Source: Holophagaceae bacterium (GTDB lineage Bacteria > Acidobacteriota > Holophagae > Holophagales > Holophagaceae). Taken from it: a stretch of DNA of 64,000 nucleotides. The stretch is from the NCBI GenBank assembly GCA_016720465.1, contig JADKKO010000001.1:620001-684000 (forward strand), given 5' to 3'. Numbering within the stretch: the stretch's first letter is position 1; the number at the start of each line of letters is the position of its first letter. Positions 16,012 through 23,884 of this stretch are shown in pieces. The notes under the pieces were generated by a model. It did not search any database, was not told where the DNA came from, and worked only from the letters and a program-made list of their open reading frames with translations. Both the position numbers and the translations under genes were made by a program.

Positions 16012-17226
16012 TCAGAGGCTGACCCGCTTGAAACTCTTGGCGACTTTCTGCATGAGCAGGGGATCCCCATCGATCTTGATCTTCCCGCTCATGAAGGCTT
16101 CCTGGGCGTTGAGCTGGCCTGTGCTCATGGCGGTGAAATCGTCGGGCTTCGCAGTCAGCGTGGTGTCAGCTGGACTCAGGAGGCGGGGCACCACCACGCA
16201 GCGGCCGTCGTGGATGAGCAGGGTGTATTCCACATCATCGAGCTTGTAGCCCACCACCGCTTCCAGGTCCCCGGCCTTCTCCTTGTCGAACCGTTCAGGC
16301 ATGGATTCCAGAATGGCCTGCGCCGGATTCACCGCCGCGTCGAACAGTCCGGTGTAGGCGGCCACCTGCGTGAAGTCGCCCTTGAAGGAGGCCTGGCCGC
16401 TGAGCAGCGCCCCCACCAGATTGAGTTTCCCCACATTGAGCGCGGCGAAGTCCCCGTCCGTGAGGCTGACCGTGTGGACGCCATCGCATTCGCCCGGGCG
16501 CACGGACAGGTTGTCCGGCGTGAAGCTCAGGGTGTAGGGAGCGCCGTCCACCTTCAATTCGAGCGTGCCGCTGGCTCCGCCCTTGTAGCGCCTCGATAGC
16601 GTCGCCAGGGCCTTGCCGCCGGGGGTGGCGGGAAATTGGATTTCAGGATTCTTGGACCAGGTTTTCCAAGCGGCCCGCAGCCTGGTCATGTCGCCGCTGA
16701 ACTGGATCTGGCCGGAAAGCAGGGCGGGACCCGGGTCCTGGAGGCCGGTGAGCAATCCGCGCACCGCGGATTCCTCGCCCTTCAATTCATCACCTTCGCC
16801 AAAAACCTCCGCGCCTACGGCCAGGGAGATGGGTTGGCCCGCCAGCTTGAGCCGGGCTTCGGCCAGCTCCTTCAACGGCGTCTGCGGTCCCTTTTTCGCT
16901 TCCGGCTTTTTGAAAAATTTCGGAAATTTCTGCAGCAGCATCAAGTCACCGGCGCCCTTGAGCTTGCCGCTCATGAAGGCCTGCATGGCATCAAGCTTCC
17001 CTTCGTTCAACGCAATCCAATCCTCCGCCGCGATCTGCACCGTGGAGGAGGCATCAGCCTTGTATTCCCTGAGCAGGCTGAAGGCCCCGTCCGCGATCAC
17101 GCAGGTGTAATCTCCGCCCCCTTCTCCCGTGACCCTGTAGGCCACCGAAGCATTCACGCCCACGGCCTTGTCAGGCAGAAACAGTTCAGGCATGGAAGAA
17201 AAGATTCCGTCCACTGTAAGCGCCAT
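16012..17226 (-). CDS. Protein with repeated SCP2 sterol-carrier-like domains
   Basis: The 404-residue protein contains an SCP2-like unit three times. Each copy has a start like SMPELF or SMPERF, a middle beta region, and an ending like DAMQAFMSGKLKGAGDLMLLQKF. Copies are clear at about residues 1-115, 245-345 and 300-404, with a weaker partial one in between (ALLSGQIQFSGDMTRL). SCP2 domains bind lipids or acyl-CoA in a hydrophobic tunnel. The last copy ends GKIKIDGDPLLMQKVAKSF, a standard SCP2 tail. There is no signal peptide, so it is cytosolic. I took ATG 17226 because homology begins at once; upstream in-frame sequence is longer but unconvincing. Confidence 0.82.
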   Translation of the reverse strand: MALTVDGIFSSMPELFLPDKAVGVNASVAYRVTGEGGGDYTCVIADGAFSLLREYKADASSTVQIAAEDWIALNEGKLDAMQAFMSGKLKGAGDLMLLQKFPKFFKKPEAKKGPQTPLKELAEARLKLAGQPISLAVGAEVFGEGDELKGEESAVRGLLTGLQDPGPALLSGQIQFSGDMTRLRAAWKTWSKNPEIQFPATPGGKALATLSRRYKGGASGTLELKVDGAPYTLSFTPDNLSVRPGECDGVHTVSLTDGDFAALNVGKLNLVGALLSGQASFKGDFTQVAAYTGLFDAAVNPAQAILESMPERFDKEKAGDLEAVVGYKLDDVEYTLLIHDGRCVVVPRLLSPADTTLTAKPDDFTAMSTGQLNAQEAFMSGKIKIDGDPLLMQKVAKSFKRVSL

Positions 17227-17393
17227 GGCGAGCCCCCGGATCAAGTGTTGAGAATGGCGCCACAGTGGATCCCAATGCAACGGCTTACCAAAAGTCAGGT
17301 GGTTTTCGAAGGACCATGGACTTGCCCGGTTGATAAATGAGACCAATGGGTCCAAAATATAATTTGCAATTTATTCCTCACCCAGGAGGCCCC

Positions 17394-18776
17394 ATGAGGC
17401 AACCCTTCAGACTTCCCTTCCTAACCTCCGTGTTTGCGATGGTGGCCCTTGCAGTCGCACTCCATTCCGCGGCTCTCCCCGCCGCCGCGGCACAGAAGAC
17501 ACCAGCGAAAGGAAAAGCGGTGGCTGCCTCCAAACCACCTGCGAAAAAAATTCCCCTTTCAAAGGAAACCCTCGCCTGCCTGGACTGCCACCAGCAGGAG
17601 GCCACTCCTGCCGCCACCAAGCAGTGGGCCGGCAGCCGCCACGCCACGGCCGGTGTGGGATGTTTCGAGTGCCACCAGGCGGACAAGGGTTCACTGACCG
17701 CTTTCGAGCACAACGGATTTTCCATCACGGTGCTGGTCTCACCCAGGGACTGCGGCCGCTGCCACGCCAAGGAGAGCAAGGAATTCGAAGCCAGCCATCA
17801 TGCCAAGGCGGGCCAGATCCTCGGCTCCCTGGACAACGTCCTGGGTGAAGTGACCGAGGGCATCCCCGCTGCGAACGCCGGCTGCAAACAGTGCCACGGC
17901 GGTGTGGTGAAAGTGGTGGCGCCCGGGAAACTGGACGCGGCGACCTGGCCCAACACCGGCATCGGCCGCATCAATCCTGACGGTTCGCGGGGCAGTTGCT
18001 CCGCCTGCCACAGCCGCCACGCTTTTTCCACTTCGGTGGCGCGCCAGCCTGAGAACTGCGGCAAGTGCCATCTCGGCCCGGACCATCCGCAGGCCGAGAT
18101 CTACAACGAAAGCAAGCACGGCATCGCGTATAGGGCCAAGATCGGCGAGATGAACCTGGACTCCAAGAGCTGGGTGCTGGGCAAGGACTACAGCGCCGCT
18201 CCCACCTGCGCCACCTGTCACATGAGCGCTACTCCGGAACTACCGCTCACCCACGATGTCGGCGCCCGCATCAGCTGGACCCTGCGCCCCGAAGTCTCAC
18301 AAAAACTGGAGAATTCAGAGGCCCGCCGCACGGACATGCAGAAGGTCTGCGCCAATTGCCACGGCTCCAACTGGGTCCAGGGCCATTACGCGCAGTACGA
18401 TGCGGCCGTGAACCTGTACAACGATAAATTCGCGATTCCCGCCAAGGCCATCATGAAGAAGCTGCGCGATGCAGGGAAGCTCACGCCCACGCCTTTCGAC
18501 GAGAAGATCGAATGGATCTACTACGAACTGTGGCATCACGAAGGCCGGCGGGCGCGCATGGGCGCGGCCATGATGGGCCCCGACTACACGCAGTGGCACG
18601 GCTTCTATGAAGTGGCCAAGAATTTCTACACCGAATTCCTGCCGCACGCCGAAGAGCTGTTGCCAGGCGTCACCAACGACGTGAAGGCCATGGACGACCA
18701 CAAGTGGCTGCAGGGCCTGTCGAAGGAGGATCGGGCCAGGATCGAAAGCTACTACCAGAAACGCTACGGCAAGTAA
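17394..18776 (+). CDS. Octaheme c-type cytochrome, hydroxylamine oxidoreductase family
   Basis: The 460-residue protein has a signal peptide (residues 1-33) and eight CxxCH haem sites, at about 62, 90, 120, 164, 202, 222, 272 and 319. The C-terminal helical part contains WHHEGRRARMGA and PDYTQWHGFYEVAKNFYTEF, which are marks of the HAO family. HAO proteins oxidise hydroxylamine; relatives in non-nitrifiers reduce nitrite or hydroxylamine. The active-site tyrosine cross-link that marks oxidative enzymes cannot be judged by eye. It would act in the periplasm. AGGAGG at 17384-17389 fits the ATG at 17394. A perfect inverted repeat follows six bases after the stop. No quinol oxidase partner is adjacent. 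Confidence 0.9.
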   Translation: MRQPFRLPFLTSVFAMVALAVALHSAALPAAAAQKTPAKGKAVAASKPPAKKIPLSKETLACLDCHQQEATPAATKQWAGSRHATAGVGCFECHQADKGSLTAFEHNGFSITVLVSPRDCGRCHAKESKEFEASHHAKAGQILGSLDNVLGEVTEGIPAANAGCKQCHGGVVKVVAPGKLDAATWPNTGIGRINPDGSRGSCSACHSRHAFSTSVARQPENCGKCHLGPDHPQAEIYNESKHGIAYRAKIGEMNLDSKSWVLGKDYSAAPTCATCHMSATPELPLTHDVGARISWTLRPEVSQKLENSEARRTDMQKVCANCHGSNWVQGHYAQYDAAVNLYNDKFAIPAKAIMKKLRDAGKLTPTPFDEKIEWIYYELWHHEGRRARMGAAMMGPDYTQWHGFYEVAKNFYTEFLPHAEELLPGVTNDVKAMDDHKWLQGLSKEDRARIESYYQKRYGK

Positions 18777-18782
18777 CTCCTG

Positions 18783-18838
18783 GACCACAAAGGCACAAAG
18801 ACACAAAGTCTTCTTTGTGTCTTTGTGCCTTTGTGGTC
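18783..18838 (+). terminator. Perfect 26-bp inverted repeat, cytochrome terminator
   Basis: Two 26-base arms (18783-18808 and 18813-18838) match perfectly around the loop TCTT. Each arm is a three-fold repeat of an eight-base word (CACAAAGG, CACAAAGA and close forms). It begins six bases after the cytochrome stop codon. A T-rich stretch follows, then more copies of the word CTTTGTGG to about 18890. It should form a very stable RNA hairpin. Confidence 0.85.
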
Positions 18839-18902
18839 TGCTTTTTACTTTTTATATTTGCTTTGTGGTTCGAAGTTCTTTGTGGTCCCTCCAAGGAGGC
18901 CG

Positions 18903-19748
18903 ATGCCCAGCCCGCCGATCGACGTTCTCAGCGCCTCCGGCTTCAGCCTGGATGCCTTGACGGCGCTATTCAACCGCGGCTTCGAGGACTATCTGTTCCC
19001 GGTGAACCTGACTCAAGAAAGCCTGAGCCACCGCATCTGGACAGAGGATGTGGATCTCCATTCCTGCAAAGTCGCACTGGTGGATGGTGAGCCGTCGGGT
19101 TTCGCCTTCATCGCCAGGCGAGGGTGCCGGAGCCGCTTGGCGGCCATGGGCGTCATCAAGGAATCCCGGCAGCAGGGAGTCGGGCGGATGCTCGCCCGCG
19201 CGATCCTGGCCGATGCCAGGGTCCGCCACGGCGGTGGCGACCGGGAGATGCGGTTGGAAGTTTTCGAAGACAACAATGCCGCCCGGAAACTCTATGAAGG
19301 CGAGGGATTCCGGATCCTGCGGCGGCTGTCGGGCCGCACCTTGAGCTCTCCGAGGGCGGCCTCAGCTCCATTGGAATTGCACGATACGCCTGTGTGGAAT
19401 CACGTCGTATCCGCCGAAGCGATGGACCTGCCCTGGCAGTTGGAACCTGAAACCTTGGCAGTGCTGGGGGCCCCGGCGCGGGTGGCGAGCCTGGACGGCA
19501 AGGCCTGGGCGCTCATCTATGGATCGTCCGCAGCCATGCTGGTGCTCCGGGGGCTTTACGTGAGGCCTGGCCATCGGCGGCAGGGTTACGCCACGAAACT
19601 CATCGGGGCCTTGGCCGCCATGCACCCTGGCCGCACCATCCATTTCCCGCCCCTGATCCCTGAGCCCATGGGAACAGGATTCTTCGAGCGCCTCGGCTTC
19701 CAGGCGGACGCCATGAACCAGGTGGAGATGGCCATCTCGTTTTTGTAG
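18903..19748 (+). CDS. Tandem GNAT N-acetyltransferase
   Basis: The 281-residue protein holds two GNAT folds. In the first (residues ~5-145) the acetyl-CoA loop is seen in GVIKESRQQGVGRMLARAIL, followed by EVFEDNNAARKLYEGEGFRIL. In the second (~150-281) it is LYVRPGHRRQGYATKLIGAL, followed by GTGFFERLGFQ. Such proteins acetylate small molecules or N termini in the cytosol; the substrate is unknown. AAGGAGG at 18893-18899 sets the ATG at 18903. The gene is separated from the cytochrome by the inverted repeat, so it is probably transcribed on its own, and it ends seven bases from the convergent thiolase gene. Confidence 0.85.
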   Translation: MPSPPIDVLSASGFSLDALTALFNRGFEDYLFPVNLTQESLSHRIWTEDVDLHSCKVALVDGEPSGFAFIARRGCRSRLAAMGVIKESRQQGVGRMLARAILADARVRHGGGDREMRLEVFEDNNAARKLYEGEGFRILRRLSGRTLSSPRAASAPLELHDTPVWNHVVSAEAMDLPWQLEPETLAVLGAPARVASLDGKAWALIYGSSAAMLVLRGLYVRPGHRRQGYATKLIGALAAMHPGRTIHFPPLIPEPMGTGFFERLGFQADAMNQVEMAISFL

Positions 19749-19755
19749 CTGCCAT

Positions 19756-20934
19756 TCAGCAGCGCTCGATGACCACCGCCATGCCCATGCCGCCGCCGAT
19801 GCAGGCGGAAGCCAGCCCATAGCGCTTGCCGGTGGAGCGCAAACGGTAGGCGAGGTGCAGCAGCAGCCTTGATCCGCTCGCGGCCAGCGGGTGCCCCAGC
19901 GCGATGGCCCCGCCGTCGACGTTGGTCTTCGCGGGATCCAATTCGAGATCGTGCATCACGGCCAGGCATTGGGCGGCGAAGGCTTCGTTCACTTCGACGA
20001 AATCCATGTCGGCGAGCCTCAGGCCGGCTTTGTCCAAGACGGCCCGGATTGCGGGCACCGGGCCCAGGCCCATGCGCGCGGGTTCCACGCCGACTGCGCT
20101 CGAAGCCACCACCCGGGCGATGGGAGTCCAGCCGCGCTTCGCGGCTTCGTCGCCAGTGGTCACCACCATCGCAGCGGCGCCATCCACGATGCCCGAAGCA
20201 TTGCCGCCTGTGACGGTTCCATCCTTGCCGAAGGCCGCCGGCAGCTTCGACAGGGATTCGGCGGTCGTGCCGGGACGCATGTGGTCATCGCGGTCCACCA
20301 CGATGGTCTTACGGCCCTGCGGAACTTCCATCGGCGCGATCTCTTCCGCATAGATCCCTGAATTCCACGCGGCCTCGGCCCGGGCCTGGCTCGTGGCGGC
20401 GAAGGCATCCTGGGCTTCCCGCGTGATGGCGCGGTCCTTCGCGATGTTCTCGGCGGTCTGGGCCATGTAGAGCCCGCATTGGGTGTCGTAGAGCCCCTGC
20501 ATCAGGCTGTCTTCGAGCTTTCCGGCACCGAGTTTCAGCCCCGAGCGCAGATCGCCCCGCAGCACGAAGGGCGCCTGGCTCATGGCCTCCATGCCGCCCG
20601 CGAGGACCGCCTTGGCGTCGCCCGCCTGGAGCATCCGCGCGGCATCGGCCACCGCCTCGAATCCCGAACCGCACAAGCGGTTCACCAACAGGGCTGGCAC
20701 TTCCTGGGGCACGCCGGAATTCAGGCCCACATGTCGGGCCGCGTACAGCGCATCGGCGGTGGTGTGCAGCACCATGCCGAACACCACATGGCCGATGTGC
20801 CCGGGATCCACCGAAGCCGCCTGCAGCGCGGCTTTCCCCGCGTGGGCGCCGAGGTCCTGGGCGCGCTGGTGGCGCAGCAGCCCGTTGTACTCCGCGAAGG
20901 GCGTTCGCTTGCCCGGCAGCAGCAGGATGTCCAT
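19756..20934 (-). CDS. Acetyl-CoA acetyltransferase (thiolase)
   Basis: The 392-residue length is standard for a thiolase. The acylated cysteine is in NRLCGSGFEAV (about residue 89), the catalytic histidine in GGAIALGHPLAASGSR and the second cysteine in ASACIGGGMGMAV. The enzyme condenses or cleaves acetoacetyl-CoA or longer 3-ketoacyl-CoA; degradative and biosynthetic types cannot be separated here. The ATG at 20934 has AGGAGG nearby. The divergent FHA-domain gene starts 44 bases away, so their promoters must overlap. No other beta-oxidation gene is next to it. Confidence 0.92.
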   Translation of the reverse strand: MDILLLPGKRTPFAEYNGLLRHQRAQDLGAHAGKAALQAASVDPGHIGHVVFGMVLHTTADALYAARHVGLNSGVPQEVPALLVNRLCGSGFEAVADAARMLQAGDAKAVLAGGMEAMSQAPFVLRGDLRSGLKLGAGKLEDSLMQGLYDTQCGLYMAQTAENIAKDRAITREAQDAFAATSQARAEAAWNSGIYAEEIAPMEVPQGRKTIVVDRDDHMRPGTTAESLSKLPAAFGKDGTVTGGNASGIVDGAAAMVVTTGDEAAKRGWTPIARVVASSAVGVEPARMGLGPVPAIRAVLDKAGLRLADMDFVEVNEAFAAQCLAVMHDLELDPAKTNVDGGAIALGHPLAASGSRLLLHLAYRLRSTGKRYGLASACIGGGMGMAVVIERC

Positions 20935-20978
20935 GGCTGTTCCTCCTGGGGTAGAATCCATCCATCTTCCTCCAATTC

Positions 20979-21419
20979 ATGATGCGCCGCTTCGATCTCA
21001 CCCCCGCCTCCTCCTCCTTCCTCATCGGGAGGGATCCCGCCGTGACGAATCTCGGCAACAACCTGACTCCCGTCAAACTGAACAGCGGGAGGGTCTCGCG
21101 ATCCCACCTGCTTCTGAAATTCGAAGGCGGGGAATGGTGGGCGCAGGATCTCGGATCCACCAACACCACGGTCTACCAGGGCGTCGGGAAGCTCCTGGCG
21201 GGCGAACCCACGGTCCTGCCCAGCGACCGGCCCTGCCGTTTCCTGGTGGGCGGCTACCTGGTGGTGCTGAACCAACTCCGGGGAAAGGCCTACGTGGAAG
21301 TCCACGATCCCCACGATACCGGCCCCACGGACGCCAATGCCGCCACGACCCGCATGGAATCCCTTTCGAATCCGCTCAGGAAGCTGGCCCGGAAAGCCTC
21401 CAAGCTGATGGGGAAGTGA
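20979..21419 (+). CDS. FHA domain protein
   Basis: The 146-residue protein is one forkhead-associated domain plus a basic tail. The phosphothreonine-binding signature is clear: FLIGRDP, then SGRVSRSHLLLKFEGGEWW, then QDLGSTNTT. FHA domains bind phosphothreonine peptides and often report on Ser/Thr kinase signalling. The last ~25 residues (NPLRKLARKASKLMGK) are basic and could be amphipathic. It is seven bases upstream of the next gene, so the two are very likely co-transcribed. No protein kinase is found in the window. Confidence 0.85.
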   Translation: MMRRFDLTPASSSFLIGRDPAVTNLGNNLTPVKLNSGRVSRSHLLLKFEGGEWWAQDLGSTNTTVYQGVGKLLAGEPTVLPSDRPCRFLVGGYLVVLNQLRGKAYVEVHDPHDTGPTDANAATTRMESLSNPLRKLARKASKLMGK

Positions 21420-21426
21420 GGCCGCC

Positions 21427-22197
21427 ATGGAGCCCGTCGACCAGCCCCGGAAATCCCCCCACGAAACTGCGAAATTCAGCGTCCAGGAAATCCTGGCCCG
21501 CCTCGAGGAAGGCCGGGTCTATGTGCGGCGCACCGAGGAAGGATCGATGCTGGAGACCGCCCACGCCGGAACGCCGGCAGTGGAGCGCCGGCACGCGCAC
21601 AGCGGCGGAGCCGCCAAGGAACGCCGGAACTTCACGCCTCTGGAGGTCCCCACCTTGTTCCCGGAGAAGGCCGCCATCCTCATTCTGCTGGTGGGCGGCT
21701 TCGCGGACCAGCGGGCTCTAGGCCAACCCATCCCTTTTTGGAAAGACGACGAAGGCGGCAATTACCTCATCTGGCAGGCGCTCCGCGCGGCGGGACTGCT
21801 GCACAAGAAGGACGAGGAGTTTGCCATGGGACGGGGCGGATTCTGGGATGACAAGCCGCCCCGCACCCATGGGCTGGCCATGACCTACGCGGGCTTTTCA
21901 CCCAAAGGCGAGATCGTCGATTTCAGCCGCATCACGCGGCCCTGGAATCTGGACCGCCTGCAGACCTTGATCTTCGAGGCCCATACGCGCTCCATGGGCA
22001 AGCTCAAGGTCGTGACCCTGGGAAACGCCGCGCGGGTCATGGTCTGCGCGGCCGCCTACGGCCTACCGGACGTGCCCATCCTCTCGCTTTCCGAACCCAC
22101 GCAGGAAACCCTGGCCGCCCTCAGGCTCGGGCAGGCGGCAGCCGCGGACCACTGGATCGAGTGGGCCGCGAATGTTCTGGCCATCGGGAAAAGCTGA
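21427..22197 (+). CDS. Unknown protein co-transcribed with FHA gene
   Basis: I do not recognise this 256-residue protein. The first ~75 residues are charged and contain VQEILARLEEGRVYVRRTEEG. The rest looks like a compact alpha/beta domain with ILILLVGGFADQ, NYLIWQALRAAGLL and LKVVTLGNAARVMVCAAAYG. The layout loosely recalls the uracil-DNA glycosylase fold, but the catalytic motifs are not visible, so I do not assign it. There is no signal peptide. Its close link to the FHA gene suggests a shared role. Confidence 0.65.
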   Translation: MEPVDQPRKSPHETAKFSVQEILARLEEGRVYVRRTEEGSMLETAHAGTPAVERRHAHSGGAAKERRNFTPLEVPTLFPEKAAILILLVGGFADQRALGQPIPFWKDDEGGNYLIWQALRAAGLLHKKDEEFAMGRGGFWDDKPPRTHGLAMTYAGFSPKGEIVDFSRITRPWNLDRLQTLIFEAHTRSMGKLKVVTLGNAARVMVCAAAYGLPDVPILSLSEPTQETLAALRLGQAAAADHWIEWAANVLAIGKS

Positions 22198-22262
22198 CCC
22201 GTTCCTAAGGGACAGCGCGCAGCAGACATTGTCCTAGGCAGGTTGCTCCGCCCATCGCAGGA

Positions 22263-23060
22263 TCATTCGGCCGGACCGGCCTCATGCCGCCCCAGATAGT
22301 GCTGCCACACGCCGCCGACGCTGCGGGCTTCCGGCGCATAGGCCTGCATGTAGTGGCCTGCCACGGCGAACAGGATCCCGACCACCACGAATGGCAGCGC
22401 CGTGCGCTTGAAGGCCGAAAACACCCAGTTCCCGCCCTCCTCCACATGCTTCAGCCGCTTGTACAGGCCAGCGCTGAGAGCGCCGTCGAGCGCCACATCA
22501 GCGAGGATCGTCGGCGCCTGGTAGATGATCCAGAAGGCCGCCAGCAGGGCCGCGGCCAGGGCCGCGACCACGAGGATCACCACCACCGCCTCATCGCCGT
22601 CCAGGCTGAAATCAAAGGATCCGCCCCCTCCGCCGCCCCCGGAAACCACCGGCTGCGCGGGCATGGCCTTCGGCAACAGCATCGGCGCCTGGGGCGAGGA
22701 TTGGAAAGAGGATGCCGATGCGCCGCCCCCGCGGAATGAAGGCAGTTCGATGTCGCTGGCTTCATCCACCAGGTCCACCACATCCTCGATCTCCACGATT
22801 CCCATGTCCACCTGGATGCGGCGCCCCTCGAAATGCAGCCAGATGCGCAGCAGGCCCAGGAACGCGAGGTAGGCGCAGGCCACGGAGCAACCATAGCGCC
22901 AACCCATGTGGAGGATCCCGAGATGCAGCATGGCCCAGGAGGCCAGCATGCCCGCCAGGGCCGTACCCATGACCATCATGCTCATCTGCAGCCGTGGGTA
23001 GTTCTGCTGCTCCAGATAGAGCCTCAGCCTTTCCAGCGTGGCCTTCTTTTCATCCGCCAT
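22263..23060 (-). CDS. Membrane protein with glycine-rich linker, unknown
   Basis: The 265-residue protein has two hydrophobic segments near the N terminus (about 27-48 and 53-72), a soluble part with acidic VEIEDVVDLVDEASDIELP, a Gly/Ser-rich linker with a run of seven glycines, and two more membrane segments (about 158-180 and 218-236). I know no family for it. It is divergent from the response regulator gene, with 146 bases between them, and has no partner on its own strand. Confidence 0.65.
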   Translation of the reverse strand: MADEKKATLERLRLYLEQQNYPRLQMSMMVMGTALAGMLASWAMLHLGILHMGWRYGCSVACAYLAFLGLLRIWLHFEGRRIQVDMGIVEIEDVVDLVDEASDIELPSFRGGGASASSFQSSPQAPMLLPKAMPAQPVVSGGGGGGGSFDFSLDGDEAVVVILVVAALAAALLAAFWIIYQAPTILADVALDGALSAGLYKRLKHVEEGGNWVFSAFKRTALPFVVVGILFAVAGHYMQAYAPEARSVGGVWQHYLGRHEAGPAE

Positions 23061-23206
23061 GTCCGGCTCCCGAAGCTAGGCTGAATCCAGAAGCTCGAGT
23101 TCGACGCTCTAGAGCGTTGGGAATCCGGTGGTGGGTGGGCATAGGACTATTGTGCAGCAGGAGCGCGGCGCCGGAATGTTAGTCTTTGGATCATGAAGCG
23201 TGAGCC

Positions 23207-23884
23207 ATGAGACTGCTGATTGTGGAGGATGATCCCAGGGCCGCCAAGGCTCTGGAACGGAGCTTCGGCGAGCATGGCTTCGGCGTGGAATTGGCTCTTG
23301 ATGGCGAATTGGGCCTGTCCCTGGCGGCGACCGGCGAGTTCGATTGCCTGGTGCTGGATGTCATGCTGCCGAAAATGGACGGGTTCACCGTGCTGACGGA
23401 ACTTCGGGCCGCCGGAATCCTGACGCCGGTGATTTTCCTGACTGCCCGGGACGCTCTCCCCGACCGCATCCGGGGCCTTGAATTGGGCGGCGGCGACTAC
23501 CTCGTCAAACCCTTCGCCTTTTCTGAATTGCTCCTGCGCGTCCACAACCTGCTCGGCCGCGGATCCGAAGCTGCGCCGCGGAACTGGGTCATCGGGGACC
23601 TGACGGTGATGCCTTCGCAGCGGAAGATTTTCCGCGCTGGAACGGCCCTGGTCCTCAGCGCCCAGGAATACGCCCTGCTGGAGATCCTGGCGCGAAACGC
23701 CGGGCACACCGTCACCCGCACTCGCATCGCGGAAGAACTGTGGGACATGGCTTTCGACGGGGATCCGAACCTCGTGGACGCGGCGGTCCGGCGCCTCCGC
23801 CGGAAGGTCGATGATCCATTCCCAGACAAGCTAATCCGCACCCAGCGCGGCGTGGGCTATATCCTCGAAGTCCCCTGTGTTTGA
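23207..23884 (+). CDS. OmpR/PhoB-family response regulator
   Basis: The 225-residue protein has a receiver domain (1-118) with acidic pocket VEDD, phospho-acceptor Asp51 in VLDVMLPKMDG and the conserved lysine in DYLVKPF. A winged-helix DNA-binding domain follows (~128-222; LSAQEYALLEILARNAGHTVTR and GVGYIL). The closest groups by eye are the heavy-metal and copper regulators (CusR/CopR type). It overlaps the kinase gene by eight bases. OmpR-type regulators bind paired direct repeats, and such a pair lies between the kinase gene and the porin gene downstream. Confidence 0.92.
   Translation: MRLLIVEDDPRAAKALERSFGEHGFGVELALDGELGLSLAATGEFDCLVLDVMLPKMDGFTVLTELRAAGILTPVIFLTARDALPDRIRGLELGGGDYLVKPFAFSELLLRVHNLLGRGSEAAPRNWVIGDLTVMPSQRKIFRAGTALVLSAQEYALLEILARNAGHTVTRTRIAEELWDMAFDGDPNLVDAAVRRLRRKVDDPFPDKLIRTQRGVGYILEVPCV

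Noticed and set aside
17227..17393. A cyclic-dinucleotide riboswitch before the octaheme cytochrome
   Set aside because: I looked for the conserved GEMM core before this gene and before the porin gene and did not find it.
21427..22197. Uracil-DNA glycosylase
   Set aside because: The overall layout is faintly similar, but the water-activating and uracil-binding motifs are not visible.
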